A stretch of 64,000 bases of DNA, taken from Acetobacter estunensis (GTDB taxonomy: Bacteria > Pseudomonadota > Alphaproteobacteria > Acetobacterales > Acetobacteraceae). This document shows positions 55,377 to 63,990 of the stretch, piece after piece. Below the pieces are notes generated by a model. That model saw only the letters and a program-made list of their open reading frames with translations. It was not told the origin of the DNA and searched no databases. The DNA lies in NCBI RefSeq assembly GCF_011516945.1, contig NZ_WOTH01000011.1, positions 44,021 to 108,020 on the forward strand, read 5' to 3'. The position numbers and the translations under genes are program-made. Position 1 is the first letter of the stretch. Every line of letters begins with the position of its first letter.

Positions 55377-56039
55377 TTACTCCCGTCGCAGAACCTGATC
55401 CGTCATGAACGATGCCAGCTTGCCTGCCACAAAGTCCCTCTTGAGCGCGACTTCGTCGTATTCATGCTCTACCCACTCAAGAAACGGCACGCGCCCTTCC
55501 GCTTCCGCTTTGTAGTGGAGGAAAAATGCATCGAGAATGCCGGTGCGCGAGCGGTTGAAATGGCCGAAGCGCCATGAAAGCTGCCGTAATGCGTCATCCG
55601 CCGTGCCGCCTTCAAACAGCACCACCAGTCCAGCTGCCAGTCCCGCCCGATCCGCGCCGGACTTGCAGTGCATCAGCATGGGGAAGGCGAGGGCGCGATA
55701 GAGCGAGGCAAAGCGCAGGATACGGTCGCGATGCGGTGCGCCCCGGCTTTCGAACGCCATGTCCACATGGGCCAGCCCCAGTCCGGCGGCAGCGTTGCGC
55801 GAGAGAGCATCGGAGCCGCAGCGGCGATGCCCGCGCAGATTGACCAGCGTGCGCAGATGCAGCTTGCGGGTGGCGGCGGCCAGCCGAGCCGGAGTGGGAT
55901 GATTGCAGCGATAGACCTTGCCGGGGATCACGGTGTGGAAGTTGGTCCACACGAGGCGAAACACCGCGTGATCCACGAACAGGCTGTCCATCCACGCCCG
56001 GCTTCGACCGCGCCGGGTCGTGAGACTTCCTTCAAACAC
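55377..56039 (-). CDS. dual-specificity/tyrosine phosphatase-like protein
   Basis: A 220-residue protein with the protein-tyrosine-phosphatase signature HCKSGADRAG (C-x5-R) near residue 125 and an upstream acidic loop region (RTLVNLRGHRRCGSD). It resembles the bacterial dual-specificity phosphatases of the Siw14/DSP family, which act on phosphoproteins, inositol pyrophosphates or sugar phosphates. GTG 56039 has AGGAG seven bases upstream; ATG 55991 is a shorter option. It converges on the AI-2E gene with 4 bp between the stops. Confidence 0.85.
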   Translation of the reverse strand: MFEGSLTTRRGRSRAWMDSLFVDHAVFRLVWTNFHTVIPGKVYRCNHPTPARLAAATRKLHLRTLVNLRGHRRCGSDALSRNAAAGLGLAHVDMAFESRGAPHRDRILRFASLYRALAFPMLMHCKSGADRAGLAAGLVVLFEGGTADDALRQLSWRFGHFNRSRTGILDAFFLHYKAEAEGRVPFLEWVEHEYDEVALKRDFVAGKLASFMTDQVLRRE

Positions 56040-56145
56040 GCGCCACTCCTGTATCCGGGCGAGGGATTACAGGAGGAGGCGCGGTTTTGTCCAATGTCGG
56101 CCCTTGGGTCGGATCATGGGCCGGAAAGTGTCCGGCCCGCAGATT

Positions 56146-57771
56146 TCAGTATTTCGGATCGTAGGCGAGGCCCTCGATCCATGCGCGGATGTCGGCGGGA
56201 CGCTCCACCTGCGCCATGCCTTTCTCGAAGATGAAGTCTGCCAGACGGATGGCCGATGTCATGGACACGTCGATGATCTCGCTTTGCGGCGGGAACAGAC
56301 GGCCACGCTCACGGGTCACGACATTGACCTGATCGGCCAGCGCGCGGGCTGTCTCGATAATCAGTTCGTCCGTGATCAGCTTCGGGCGCGTGGCATACAC
56401 CGCGAGTGCCAGACCGGGGAAAATGTAGAAATTGTTGGCCTGCCCCGGATAGAAGGTGCGTCCATCCATCTCCACATTGGGGAACTGGATTCCGCCCGCA
56501 AACAGCGCGCGTCCGTCCGACCACTGATAGGCCTGCTCGGCTGTGCATTCCGCGTTGGTCTGCGGCAGCGACAGCGAGAAGATGATGGGCTTCTCGTTGA
56601 GTTTGGCCATCTCGCGGATGATGGTTTCATTGAACGCGCCACCGCAGGTGGACACACCCAGAAGCACGGTTGGCCGCACGCGCTGGATAGTGGCCAGCAG
56701 ATCCTTGGTCGGCTTGGCCGGATGCGCGAAACGCTTGTGTTCTGGCAGAAGATCGGTGCGTGAGGATTCCAGCAGGCCGTCCACATCCATCAGCGTGATG
56801 CGCTCGCAGGCTTCTTCCTCGCTCAGCCCCTCCAGCTTCATGGCGGAGACGAGAATATCCGCCGTGCCGAGACCCGAAGATCCCGCGCCGAGGAAAAGGT
56901 AACGCTGGTCGGAGAGTTTCTCCTCCTTGATCTTCATGGCTGTGAACAGCCCCGCCAGCGTGACGGCGCCCGTGCCCTGAATGTCGTCGTTGTAGCTGAG
57001 CACGCGGTCACGGTATTTCGCGAGGTAGCGCAGCGCGTCCGTGCCTTTCCAGTCCTCGAAGTGGAGGCAGCAGCCGGGGAAGACATCTTGCACGGCGTCC
57101 ACGAACTCTTCGACGAATTCGTCGAGTTCGGCCAGCGGAGGCGGTTCACGGCGCAGGCCGAGATAGAGCGGGTCGGCGCGGAGCGCGGCGTTGGTGGTGC
57201 CGATGTCAAGCTGGATCGGCAGCAGGGAACGCGGTGGCACGGAGCCGCAGACCGTATAGAGTTGCAGCTTGCCGATGGGGATACCCATGCCGTTCACGCC
57301 GATGTCGCCAAGGCCGAGGATGCGTCCGCCGGTGGTGACGCAGATCGTGCGCACGTCGGCCACGGGCCAGTTGCGCAGCACTTCCTTGATGCGACCGCGC
57401 ATTTCCAGCGTGATGTACATGCCGCGCGGACGGCGATAGATATGGCTGAACAGCTTGCACGCGCGCGCCAGCGTGGGGGCGTAGATGATCGGCACGAACC
57501 GGGCCGGATCGGAACGCAGCACCTTGTAGAATAACGTCTCGTTCTGATCGACGAGGGAGTTCAGATAGATATAGCGTTCGAGGTCATCGGGCTTGACCTC
57601 CACATGGCGCAGGGAGCGCTCGACCTGACGGTCCAGTGTCTCGACCTGCGGAGGAAGAAGCCCTTCCAGTCCAAGCTCACGGCGCTGGTCCTGTGTGAAA
57701 CCGGTGCCATGGTTGGATTCGCCATCATTGAGGAGAGCCATGCCTCGCAATGATGTTTTTGATGATGTCAT
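56146..57771 (-). CDS. maeA: NAD-dependent malic enzyme
   Basis: A 541-residue malic enzyme of the SfcA/MaeA type that decarboxylates malate to pyruvate. The N-terminal malic domain has LNSLVDQNETLFYKVL, the tyrosine-containing PIIYAPTL, YITLEMRGRIKEVLRNW, VTTGGRILGLGDIGVNGMGIP and SYNDDIQGTGAVTLAG. The NAD-binding domain has GAGSSGLGTADIL and SLSLPQTNAECTAEQAYQW. Start 57771 gives the family N-terminus; the extension to 57903 is not conserved-looking. It is probably transcribed alone. Confidence 0.95.
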   Translation of the reverse strand: MTSSKTSLRGMALLNDGESNHGTGFTQDQRRELGLEGLLPPQVETLDRQVERSLRHVEVKPDDLERYIYLNSLVDQNETLFYKVLRSDPARFVPIIYAPTLARACKLFSHIYRRPRGMYITLEMRGRIKEVLRNWPVADVRTICVTTGGRILGLGDIGVNGMGIPIGKLQLYTVCGSVPPRSLLPIQLDIGTTNAALRADPLYLGLRREPPPLAELDEFVEEFVDAVQDVFPGCCLHFEDWKGTDALRYLAKYRDRVLSYNDDIQGTGAVTLAGLFTAMKIKEEKLSDQRYLFLGAGSSGLGTADILVSAMKLEGLSEEEACERITLMDVDGLLESSRTDLLPEHKRFAHPAKPTKDLLATIQRVRPTVLLGVSTCGGAFNETIIREMAKLNEKPIIFSLSLPQTNAECTAEQAYQWSDGRALFAGGIQFPNVEMDGRTFYPGQANNFYIFPGLALAVYATRPKLITDELIIETARALADQVNVVTRERGRLFPPQSEIIDVSMTSAIRLADFIFEKGMAQVERPADIRAWIEGLAYDPKY

Positions 57772-58030
57772 CTGTCCGCATCCCTTGTTCCTGCTGGTTG
57801 TGTCAGACCGCCGTTGTGCACTGTGCTGAAATTCCGGGCCTTGTCCAAGAGGGAAAGGTGAGCGGAAAGGAGTGCAGTGGCTCTGTCTGTTCGCCTGCGC
57901 CATGGCAGGACGGCCATCACAGGATCACGTCCTCGTGAAGAAACGCTTTTGACACCACATATGCCCTGACAGAGTAAAGGGGTTTTGGGTGCAGGGGAGC
58001 GTCCCGCTCCACGTAACCTCAGATGACGTT

Positions 58031-58801
58031 TCAGCGATTGCGCCGGGCGTTGACCAGTTCCGTGACAACACCGTGCAGAGTGCGCAGTTCCTGCTCCGTC
58101 ACTTCGCCACGGGTGAAAAAATGCCGGATGTTGCGCACCATGCCCGGACGCTTCTGTTCGTTGCGCAGGAAGCCACAGTCGTCCAGTTCCCGCAGAAGAT
58201 GGCGCATGAAATTGTCCAGTTCACCCTTGGTGGCCACATGCGTCTCGTTGGTCATCAGTTCGCGTGGCGGCGTGTCGTCCTCGGTCATCCACCATTCATA
58301 GGCCATGATCATCACGGCCTGAGCGAGGTTGAGGGACATGAACGCCGGATTGAGCGGATAGCGGATCAGGGCATCGGCGCGTGCCATGTCCTCGTTGTCC
58401 AGACCGGCGCGTTCGGGGCCGAACAGCAGACCGACCTTCAGGCCGCGTGAAGTCGCCTCGCGCAGTTCCACAGCGCCACCACGGGCCGTCAGAACCGGTT
58501 TGACGATGTGGCGAGGGCGCGGACAGGTGGCGTAAACATGGTGGAGATCCGCTACGGCGTCGTCCACCGTTTCGAACACGGTCGCTTCTTCCAGAATGCG
58601 GTCTGCCCCGGAAGCGGAGCGCCACGCGCGGCTTTGCGGCCAACCATCACGGGGGGCGACAAGACGCATGTGGAACAGGCCGCCATTGGCCATGGCGCGG
58701 GCCGTTGTGCCGATGTTTTCGGCCATCTGTGGCCGGACAAGGATCACGACCGGGCTGTTGCCGATTGGGTGCAGGTCGGCCCCGCCGTCGCGCCCGGTCA
58801 T
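58031..58801 (-). CDS. trmJ: tRNA (cytidine/uridine-2'-O-)-methyltransferase, TrmJ-like
   Basis: A 256-residue SPOUT methyltransferase. The N-terminal PVVILVRPQMAENIGTTARAM is typical of the TrmJ group. The knot has LLFGPERAGLDNEDMARADA and NPAFMSLNLAQAVMIMAYEW. A helical tail follows. It modifies position 32 of tRNAs. The start at 58801 has GGAGG six bases upstream and overlaps the cysS stop by 4 bases. Confidence 0.92.
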   Translation of the reverse strand: MTGRDGGADLHPIGNSPVVILVRPQMAENIGTTARAMANGGLFHMRLVAPRDGWPQSRAWRSASGADRILEEATVFETVDDAVADLHHVYATCPRPRHIVKPVLTARGGAVELREATSRGLKVGLLFGPERAGLDNEDMARADALIRYPLNPAFMSLNLAQAVMIMAYEWWMTEDDTPPRELMTNETHVATKGELDNFMRHLLRELDDCGFLRNEQKRPGMVRNIRHFFTRGEVTEQELRTLHGVVTELVNARRNR

Positions 58802-60159
58802 GCGCGCCTCCATGTCGTGCCGGATGACCCGTCTTCCAGCATCACGCCCTTGTCGGACAGTTCCTTGCGGATAGCGTCGGCACGGGCGAAATCCTTTGCC
58901 GTGCGGGCCGCCAGACGCTCCGCGATCAGGGCGTCGATCTCGGCTTCGGACGGTCCGTCGCCAGCCTCTCCGCGGAACCACGCCTCTGGCTCCTGCATCA
59001 ACAGGCCAATCGTGCGGCCCGAGGCCAGCAGATCGACGGCGGCATCCTTGTTACCTGCCAGTGCTGCCGTCGCCATGGCATGGAGTTCGGCAATGGCAAG
59101 CGGAGTGTTGAGATCGTCGCACAGGGCGGCGAGGAACGCGGCGGGAAGGGGGCGGTCCTCGACATCGAGCGGCCCCGCCATCTCAAGCGCCCTGTAGAAC
59201 CGGTCCAGCGTGCGCCGTGCCTCATCCAGCCCGTCCCATGTGAAGTTCAGCACCGAGTGATATTGCGCGCCCATCAGCAGCAGGCGCAGGGCTTCGACCG
59301 GGCCTCGGGCCAGCACGTCACGGATGGTCAGGAAGTTGCCCAAAGACTTGGACATCTTCTCCCCATCCACCAGCAGCATGGCGTTGTGGACCCAGTAATT
59401 GGCGAATGTGCTGCCGGGAAAGCAGCACAGGCTCTGGGCGCGTTCGTTTTCGTGGTGGGGAAAGAGCAGATCGCTGCCGCCGCCATGAATGTCGAAGTTC
59501 TCGCCCAGATAGCGGTGCGACATGGCGGAACATTCGATGTGCCAGCCGGGGCGGCCGCGTCCCCACGGTGAGTTCCAGCCCGGTTGCGTCGGACGGGAGG
59601 GCTTCCACAGCACGAAATCGCCGGGATCGCGCTTGTAGGGAGCGACCTCCACTCGCGCGCCCGCCACTAGTTCGTCCGTGTCGCGGCCCGAAAGCGCGCC
59701 ATAGGAGGGGAAGGAGGCGACGGCGAAGAGCACATGGCCCTCGGCCTCATACGCATGACCGAGTTCGATGAGATGGGCGATCATGGCCACCATCTCTTCG
59801 ATGTTGTGCGTCGCGCGCGGCTCAATGTCGGGCGGCAGCATGTTCATCGCAGCCAGATCGGCGTGGAACTCGGCCGTGGTGCGCTCGGTCAGTTGCGCGA
59901 TGGTCTCGTTGTTGGCCGCCGCGCGCGCGGTGATCTTGTCATCCACGTCCGTGATGTTGCGCACGAAGGTCACACGCGGATAGAGGCGGCGCAGCAGACG
60001 GGTGAGGATATCCGCCGTGAGCATGGCCCGCAGATTGCCCAGATGCGGCAGGTCATAGACGGTGGGACCGCAGTAATAGACGCGCACATGCTCCGGATCG
60101 AGCGGCTGGAAAGGCACATTCGCCCTCCGCTGGCTGTCGTGGAGCGTAAGCTGGGTCAT
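58798..60159 (-). CDS. cysS: cysteinyl-tRNA synthetase
   Basis: A 453-residue class Ia synthetase. The zinc/active-site cysteine is in VYYCGPTVYDLPHLGN, with the HIGH-type motif as PHLGN. Zinc ligands are also in GWHIECSAMSHRYLG and LFPHHENERAQS, and the KMSKS loop is in VDGEKMSKSLGNF. The C-terminal DALR-like part ends DGSSGTTWRRA. It is upstream of and overlaps trmJ, so two translation genes are coupled. Confidence 0.97.
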   Translation of the reverse strand: MTQLTLHDSQRRANVPFQPLDPEHVRVYYCGPTVYDLPHLGNLRAMLTADILTRLLRRLYPRVTFVRNITDVDDKITARAAANNETIAQLTERTTAEFHADLAAMNMLPPDIEPRATHNIEEMVAMIAHLIELGHAYEAEGHVLFAVASFPSYGALSGRDTDELVAGARVEVAPYKRDPGDFVLWKPSRPTQPGWNSPWGRGRPGWHIECSAMSHRYLGENFDIHGGGSDLLFPHHENERAQSLCCFPGSTFANYWVHNAMLLVDGEKMSKSLGNFLTIRDVLARGPVEALRLLLMGAQYHSVLNFTWDGLDEARRTLDRFYRALEMAGPLDVEDRPLPAAFLAALCDDLNTPLAIAELHAMATAALAGNKDAAVDLLASGRTIGLLMQEPEAWFRGEAGDGPSEAEIDALIAERLAARTAKDFARADAIRKELSDKGVMLEDGSSGTTWRRA

Positions 60160-60256
60160 GAGCGGCGGTGTCTCTGTTATCTCGAACGTGGGGCACGCCC
60201 CGGGCAGGGGAGAGTTCTGACCATATGGTCCTGATGGAGACCGGGAGATGCCCCGG

Positions 60257-60288
60257 AAGAGGGGGAAACGCAAATGTTTCCCCCTCTT
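60257..60288. terminator. strong hairpin between cysS and the upstream small gene
   Basis: A perfect 13-bp stem (AAGAGGGGGAAAC with its complement) and a 6-base loop gcaaat, 24 bases beyond the stop of the minus-strand gene at 60312. No proper T-tract follows, so termination may be incomplete or Rho-assisted. Confidence 0.6.
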
Positions 60289-60311
60289 GCAGCTCTGTCG
60301 TCGTCAAGTGG

Positions 60312-60728
60312 TCAGCGCGGCGCGACCCAGCCGTTGCCCGTGGAATCGCCCAGCGAGCCTGTGCCGGTCGGGCCGGAGTCCTGATAGGCCGAGCCGAACT
60401 TCGACAGGTCCGCGCCTGTGACGGCGTCGCGAGTGACATGCTGCGCATGGTCAGGATCGGGCCCGTGGGAGAGTTCCATGGACGGCGCATCCTGATAGCC
60501 CGGCGGCAATTTGCGACGACCGCGGACGCGCACGTGTTCATGCTGGCGGGACTGGACCGCAGCTGCGGAGGACGGATCTTCCTTCGTGGGATCGCCGGAT
60601 GTCATTTCCACGCCCGCGAACGGGTCAGAGCCGGGCGCGGCCATCGCATGATGCGCCAGCGGTCCGCTGACGGCGGCCATCGCAAGAATGGCAACCGGAA
60701 GGCCGAGCCTGAAGCGAAAAATGGACAT
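60312..60728 (-). CDS. secreted hypothetical protein
   Basis: A 138-residue protein, not recognised. A signal peptide (1-30, ending HAMA before APGSDPFAG) is followed by a polar, probably disordered chain with SRQHEHVRVRGRRKLPPGYQ and a Gly/Ser-rich tail (GTGSLGDSTGNGWVAPR). It has no cysteine pairs or repeats. Start 60728 has GAGG about 12 bases upstream; 60749 is an alternative. It may be part of a unit with cysS, separated by a hairpin. Confidence 0.65.
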   Translation of the reverse strand: MSIFRFRLGLPVAILAMAAVSGPLAHHAMAAPGSDPFAGVEMTSGDPTKEDPSSAAAVQSRQHEHVRVRGRRKLPPGYQDAPSMELSHGPDPDHAQHVTRDAVTGADLSKFGSAYQDSGPTGTGSLGDSTGNGWVAPR

Positions 60729-60944
60729 GATCGACCCAACCCTCTGCAAACCTTGTCACAGGCGGAAGATGGGAACGCGCCCACGGAGCACAAGACCGCC
60801 TGCTTCCTGTGGAGAAACCATTTCGCATGGAGTGATGGCTGACGGCAACATGGAGGACGCGATTTTGTGAAAAGGAGAGCAAAGGCTGGTGTCAGGAAGC
60901 GGATCTCCCCATGTAAAAAGAACCATGCCGCGACTGTTCTTTCC

Positions 60945-61616
60945 ATGACCGTCGATCTGTTCGACCTGCCGGGGGCGTCGTCTTTTCGGCAGCGTGATCC
61001 TGTCATTCTGGATACAGGCGCCGTCCTGTTTCCCGGTATGGCACGTCGTGAAAGCGGCCCATTGCTTGACGCGGCCCGTGCGGTTGTCCGCGCTGCGCCT
61101 TTCCGGCATCTGATGACACCGGGCGGGCGGCGCATGTCGGTGGCCATGACTGCGTGTGGCGAATGGGGCTGGACGTCTTCGCTTGATGGTTACCGCTACA
61201 GCCGGACAGATCCACGCACGGGTGCGCCTTGGCCCTCCATGCCGGACCTGTTTCGCGATCTGGTGCGTCGGGCAACACATGAGGCCGGTTTTGCGCATGT
61301 GCCGCTTCAGTCGGGTCTTGTGAACCTTTATCGTCCCGGCACACGCATGTCGTTGCATCAGGATCGCGAGGAGCAGGCTCTTGACGTGCCGATTGTCTCG
61401 GTCTCGTTCGGAGTGGCGGCGACGTTTCTGTGGGGTGGCATGACTCGCGGAGACCCGGTGCGCAGGGTGCGGCTGGAGCATGGGGACGTGCTGGTGTGGG
61501 GCGGCCCTTCTCGCCTACGGTTTCATGGTGTGGCGCCGCTGGCGCAGGCGGAACATCCCGAGACGGGGGCATGCCGGGTGAATCTGACGTTTCGGCGTGT
61601 GACGAAATTGGCGTGA
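60945..61616 (+). CDS. alkB: AlkB-type alpha-ketoglutarate-dependent dioxygenase
   Basis: A 223-residue Fe(II)/2-oxoglutarate dioxygenase that removes methyl lesions from DNA bases. MTPGGRRMSVAMTACGEWGW begins the core. NLYRPGTRMSLHQDREE gives the H-x-D iron ligands, FLWGG follows, and RLRFHGVAPL supplies the distal His. RVNLTFRRV contains the 2-oxoglutarate-binding Arg and the R-x-N-x-T-x-R motif. ATG 60945 gives the family N-terminus; no strong ribosome site is seen. Confidence 0.95.
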   Translation: MTVDLFDLPGASSFRQRDPVILDTGAVLFPGMARRESGPLLDAARAVVRAAPFRHLMTPGGRRMSVAMTACGEWGWTSSLDGYRYSRTDPRTGAPWPSMPDLFRDLVRRATHEAGFAHVPLQSGLVNLYRPGTRMSLHQDREEQALDVPIVSVSFGVAATFLWGGMTRGDPVRRVRLEHGDVLVWGGPSRLRFHGVAPLAQAEHPETGACRVNLTFRRVTKLA

Positions 61617-61720
61617 CAGAACGGATTTTTCGCCTGGCCGTGTTGTCTGTCGGTGTCGGGCCGGAGTTCCATGAGCCGCTTTCGGCACCGTTTCTCCGAC
61701 GGTCACCGCGCAGGTATTCT

Positions 61721-61744
61721 TGAGTGGGACGTGACTGCCACTCA
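61721..61744. terminator. hairpin between convergent genes
   Basis: TGAGTGG (61721-61727) pairs with CCACTCA (61738-61744) across a 10-base loop, 12 bases beyond the stop of the minus-strand gene. T-tracts are weak. Confidence 0.4.
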
Positions 61745-61755
61745 GGTAAATGGAG

Positions 61756-62328
61756 CTATTGCGTGGGATGTGGCGCAGGCCGGCCGTCCATGACGGTAAA
61801 ATCGAGCCGATAGACAGACTGATCTTGCGATCGTTTCTGTCCGGTCACGTGAACGGCCGGGTCTTGTGGAACCAGACAGTTCACCAGATGCACAATATCC
61901 GGTTCCGTGGCGGCGTTCGTATAGGTCAGACGGTAATGCCCGGCGGTCATGTGCATGGGCAGGTTGAACTGGAGTTCCACGACACCCGTGCCCGCTCGCA
62001 GGAGAGTCGTTGCAGGGAAAGCGCCACCGTCGAAGCGAAGGGTGGTCCTTTTTCCGTTCAGTGAAACGGACAGGTTTCGGGCGATCTTTTTCGCATAGGC
62101 CGTCTGTTCGTCGGGCGACAAAACCATGTCGCCGTTGCGGTCGATTTGTCCGATGACCTGCTCCGCCACATCGACGCCCGGTGTCAGCCGCACATGAAAG
62201 ACCACCCTGTCGTGTTCCAAGATAATCGTCGTGGCCTGAAGATATTCATCCAGCCGGTGCGCCATGCCAACACCCGGAAACCCTGTGCTGACAACGATGG
62301 CCAGCGCACACCAGATGCGTTTTTTCAT
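61756..62328 (-). CDS. secreted protein resembling the N-terminal domain of HupE/UreJ-like proteins
   Basis: A 190-residue protein. The signal peptide (1-23) is followed by AHRLDEYLQATTIILEHDRV, the start of the periplasmic domain of HupE/UreJ_2-type metal-related membrane proteins. An EF-hand-like acidic loop (DRNGDMVLSPDE) follows, and a beta-rich end. The membrane domain normally fused to this part is absent. It starts inside the stop of the DUF3500 gene (ATGA), so the two proteins are coupled. Confidence 0.72.
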   Translation of the reverse strand: MKKRIWCALAIVVSTGFPGVGMAHRLDEYLQATTIILEHDRVVFHVRLTPGVDVAEQVIGQIDRNGDMVLSPDEQTAYAKKIARNLSVSLNGKRTTLRFDGGAFPATTLLRAGTGVVELQFNLPMHMTAGHYRLTYTNAATEPDIVHLVNCLVPQDPAVHVTGQKRSQDQSVYRLDFTVMDGRPAPHPTQ

Positions 62329-63533
62329 TGGACAGTGAATCGGCTGCCATAGCTGTTTGTCGGGTCGCGATAGACCGTGTGAACATGCATTGTGGCATCG
62401 CCGCCCACACCCTGCGGAGAAAACTCGATCAGAAGATGCGGCCCCTGAATCCGGTAATAGGACGAGCCGTTATGGCCGGGCATATGTGTCAGCGGCCCAC
62501 TCCAGGCGAACCATGTCTCGTTCAGTCCGGCCTCAATCTCTTTCAGGCGTGGAGCGGCGTAAGCGTCGTTGATGATGCCGGCCCATTCCTCAATGACATC
62601 CATCAACAGTTTTTTCTGCGTGATGGTGAGAAAAGAGCCTTTGATTCCTTCAGGAACGATCACTTCACCATCGTGACCGGGACCGGAGACCAGATCGTCA
62701 ACCTGATAGGGCAGGACAGCCTGTTGACGTTGTTGGGCACTCAGCGAGTCCAGCAGCGCGAACGCCTTGTCATTCTCTCCCGCCAGCACGCGCACCGTCC
62801 GGCCCTCTGTTCGATAGATCGCAGGCTGCGCTCCAGTGAGGGTCGGCGTCATGACGCCATGTTCGCCGTCGATCACCACATTGAGGCCGAGATGATGGCC
62901 GCCAAACTGCACCATCCACGGGGTTGTGGCGGACGGCTCACCAAATATGCCAATCGTGTAAACCGCTTTGCCCGACGCAAACGGTGTGCCGCTGTCGGCC
63001 AGAGCCTGATCCGAGCCCATGATGTCCAGCACTTTCTGATAGCCTTTGGCGCTCAGAAGAGTCTGTAACAGATGCAGCGCGGCGTCTCGTTGGGGCGCTG
63101 TCAGTTGTCCCATTTGCAAGCCGGGGCGTGGGACATCGCTGACCGGAAAGTTCGACCAGACCGCTTTGCCATACCGCTCACCGATAAATCCGCCTGGCGG
63201 CCCCATGCCCGGTCCCCGCGCCACTGGCGTCTGGGGCTGATCGTCTGTCACCGGCACCACGGGTTGCCCCGGTCCGGTTCGGCGGAATCTTGCCAGCGTG
63301 CCCTGTTTCGCGGCTGCAAAGGGAAATTGCACCGTTGGCCGGGCTTGTGGGGTGAATGTTTCGAGAAAAGCCTTGGCCGATTCAGTGATGATTCGGGTTT
63401 GGTTTATAGACATGCTGTTTCCCGAAAGTGCCGCTGTCGGCCCTATTTGCGCCATGGCTTTTTCGCCGCTGATAGGCAACGCTCCCAATAGGAGAGTGCT
63501 TGCGATTAAAAACCCTTTTCGTTTCAGAAACAT
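62325..63533 (-). CDS. DUF3500 secreted protein
   Basis: A 402-residue protein with a signal peptide (1-28, ending KAMAQ). The body has the DUF3500 layout: RATVQFPF-like PTVQFPFAAAKQG, RYGKAVWSNFPVSDVPRPGLQ, LTAPQRDAALHLLQTLLSAKGYQ, PWMVQFGGHHLGLNVVIDG, VRVLAGENDKAFALLDSL and the end ETWFAWSGPLTHMPGHNGSSYY with IEFSPQG. The paired histidines suggest metal or cofactor binding. The function of the family is unknown. It is first in a two-gene unit with the HupE-N-like gene. Confidence 0.88.
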   Translation of the reverse strand: MFLKRKGFLIASTLLLGALPISGEKAMAQIGPTAALSGNSMSINQTRIITESAKAFLETFTPQARPTVQFPFAAAKQGTLARFRRTGPGQPVVPVTDDQPQTPVARGPGMGPPGGFIGERYGKAVWSNFPVSDVPRPGLQMGQLTAPQRDAALHLLQTLLSAKGYQKVLDIMGSDQALADSGTPFASGKAVYTIGIFGEPSATTPWMVQFGGHHLGLNVVIDGEHGVMTPTLTGAQPAIYRTEGRTVRVLAGENDKAFALLDSLSAQQRQQAVLPYQVDDLVSGPGHDGEVIVPEGIKGSFLTITQKKLLMDVIEEWAGIINDAYAAPRLKEIEAGLNETWFAWSGPLTHMPGHNGSSYYRIQGPHLLIEFSPQGVGGDATMHVHTVYRDPTNSYGSRFTVQ

Positions 63534-63711
63534 TCTGTCCTGCTGGTCATTTTCCGGTATCCGCTTTCCATTCTCAGCAGGGCGAAACCTTGCCGCACCA
63601 GTGTCATGCGATCAAGGAGTTTACCCACCTTCCTTTTCCGCGTTCACATTGTCGTATCCGTCATGCAGCCCGCATGACGCCCCGAACCATCAAGTTTACC
63701 GGGAATCCGTC

Positions 63712-63930
63712 ATGCCGAGCCTTCAGCCTGTTTCTTTTCCACGTTCCAAGCGGCAGGCGCTGTTGTGCGCGCTTGCTGCGGGCACGTTCCTCGCGACCGC
63801 TACTCCCATGCTCCGGCCAACCGCAGCGCACGCGACCGATTGTGTCGAGCTCGTGCATCATGCCATTCCGAATGCGACGTTTACGACGGTCGACGCGGAA
63901 ATCTCACAGAAGGGTTGTACATCGGGTTAG
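63712..63930 (+). CDS. short secreted ORF, possibly a truncated enzyme
   Basis: A 72-residue ORF. The long signal peptide (residues 1-44, ending AAHATDC) is followed by only 28 residues, CVELVHHAIPNATFTTVDAE, with a stop. The mature start recalls the N-terminus of tannase/feruloyl-esterase family proteins (Cys then IPNAT-type segment), so this may be a gene broken soon after the start. The stop codon lies inside the AT-rich inverted repeat. It could also be a real short peptide. Low certainty. Confidence 0.45.
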   Translation: MPSLQPVSFPRSKRQALLCALAAGTFLATATPMLRPTAAHATDCVELVHHAIPNATFTTVDAEISQKGCTSG

Positions 63931-63990
63931 ATTATGAAAAAGTCTGTTTTGTAGAAAAGAAATTTCCATAATCATCAAGAAAACCCGATG
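63920..63990. repeat. AT-rich inverted repeat at the window end
   Basis: CATCGGGTT (63920-63928) is mirrored by AACCCGATG (63982-63990); inside it GATTATG (63930-63936) is mirrored by CATAATC (63967-63973). The 71-bp element is much more AT-rich than its flanks. It may be a terminator/attenuator structure or a very small mobile-element end. Confidence 0.5.

Noticed and set aside
57922..57956. Possible terminator for a minus-strand transcript near 57.93 kb
   Set aside because: The TCACG/CGTGA stem is only 5 bp and has no proper T-tract.
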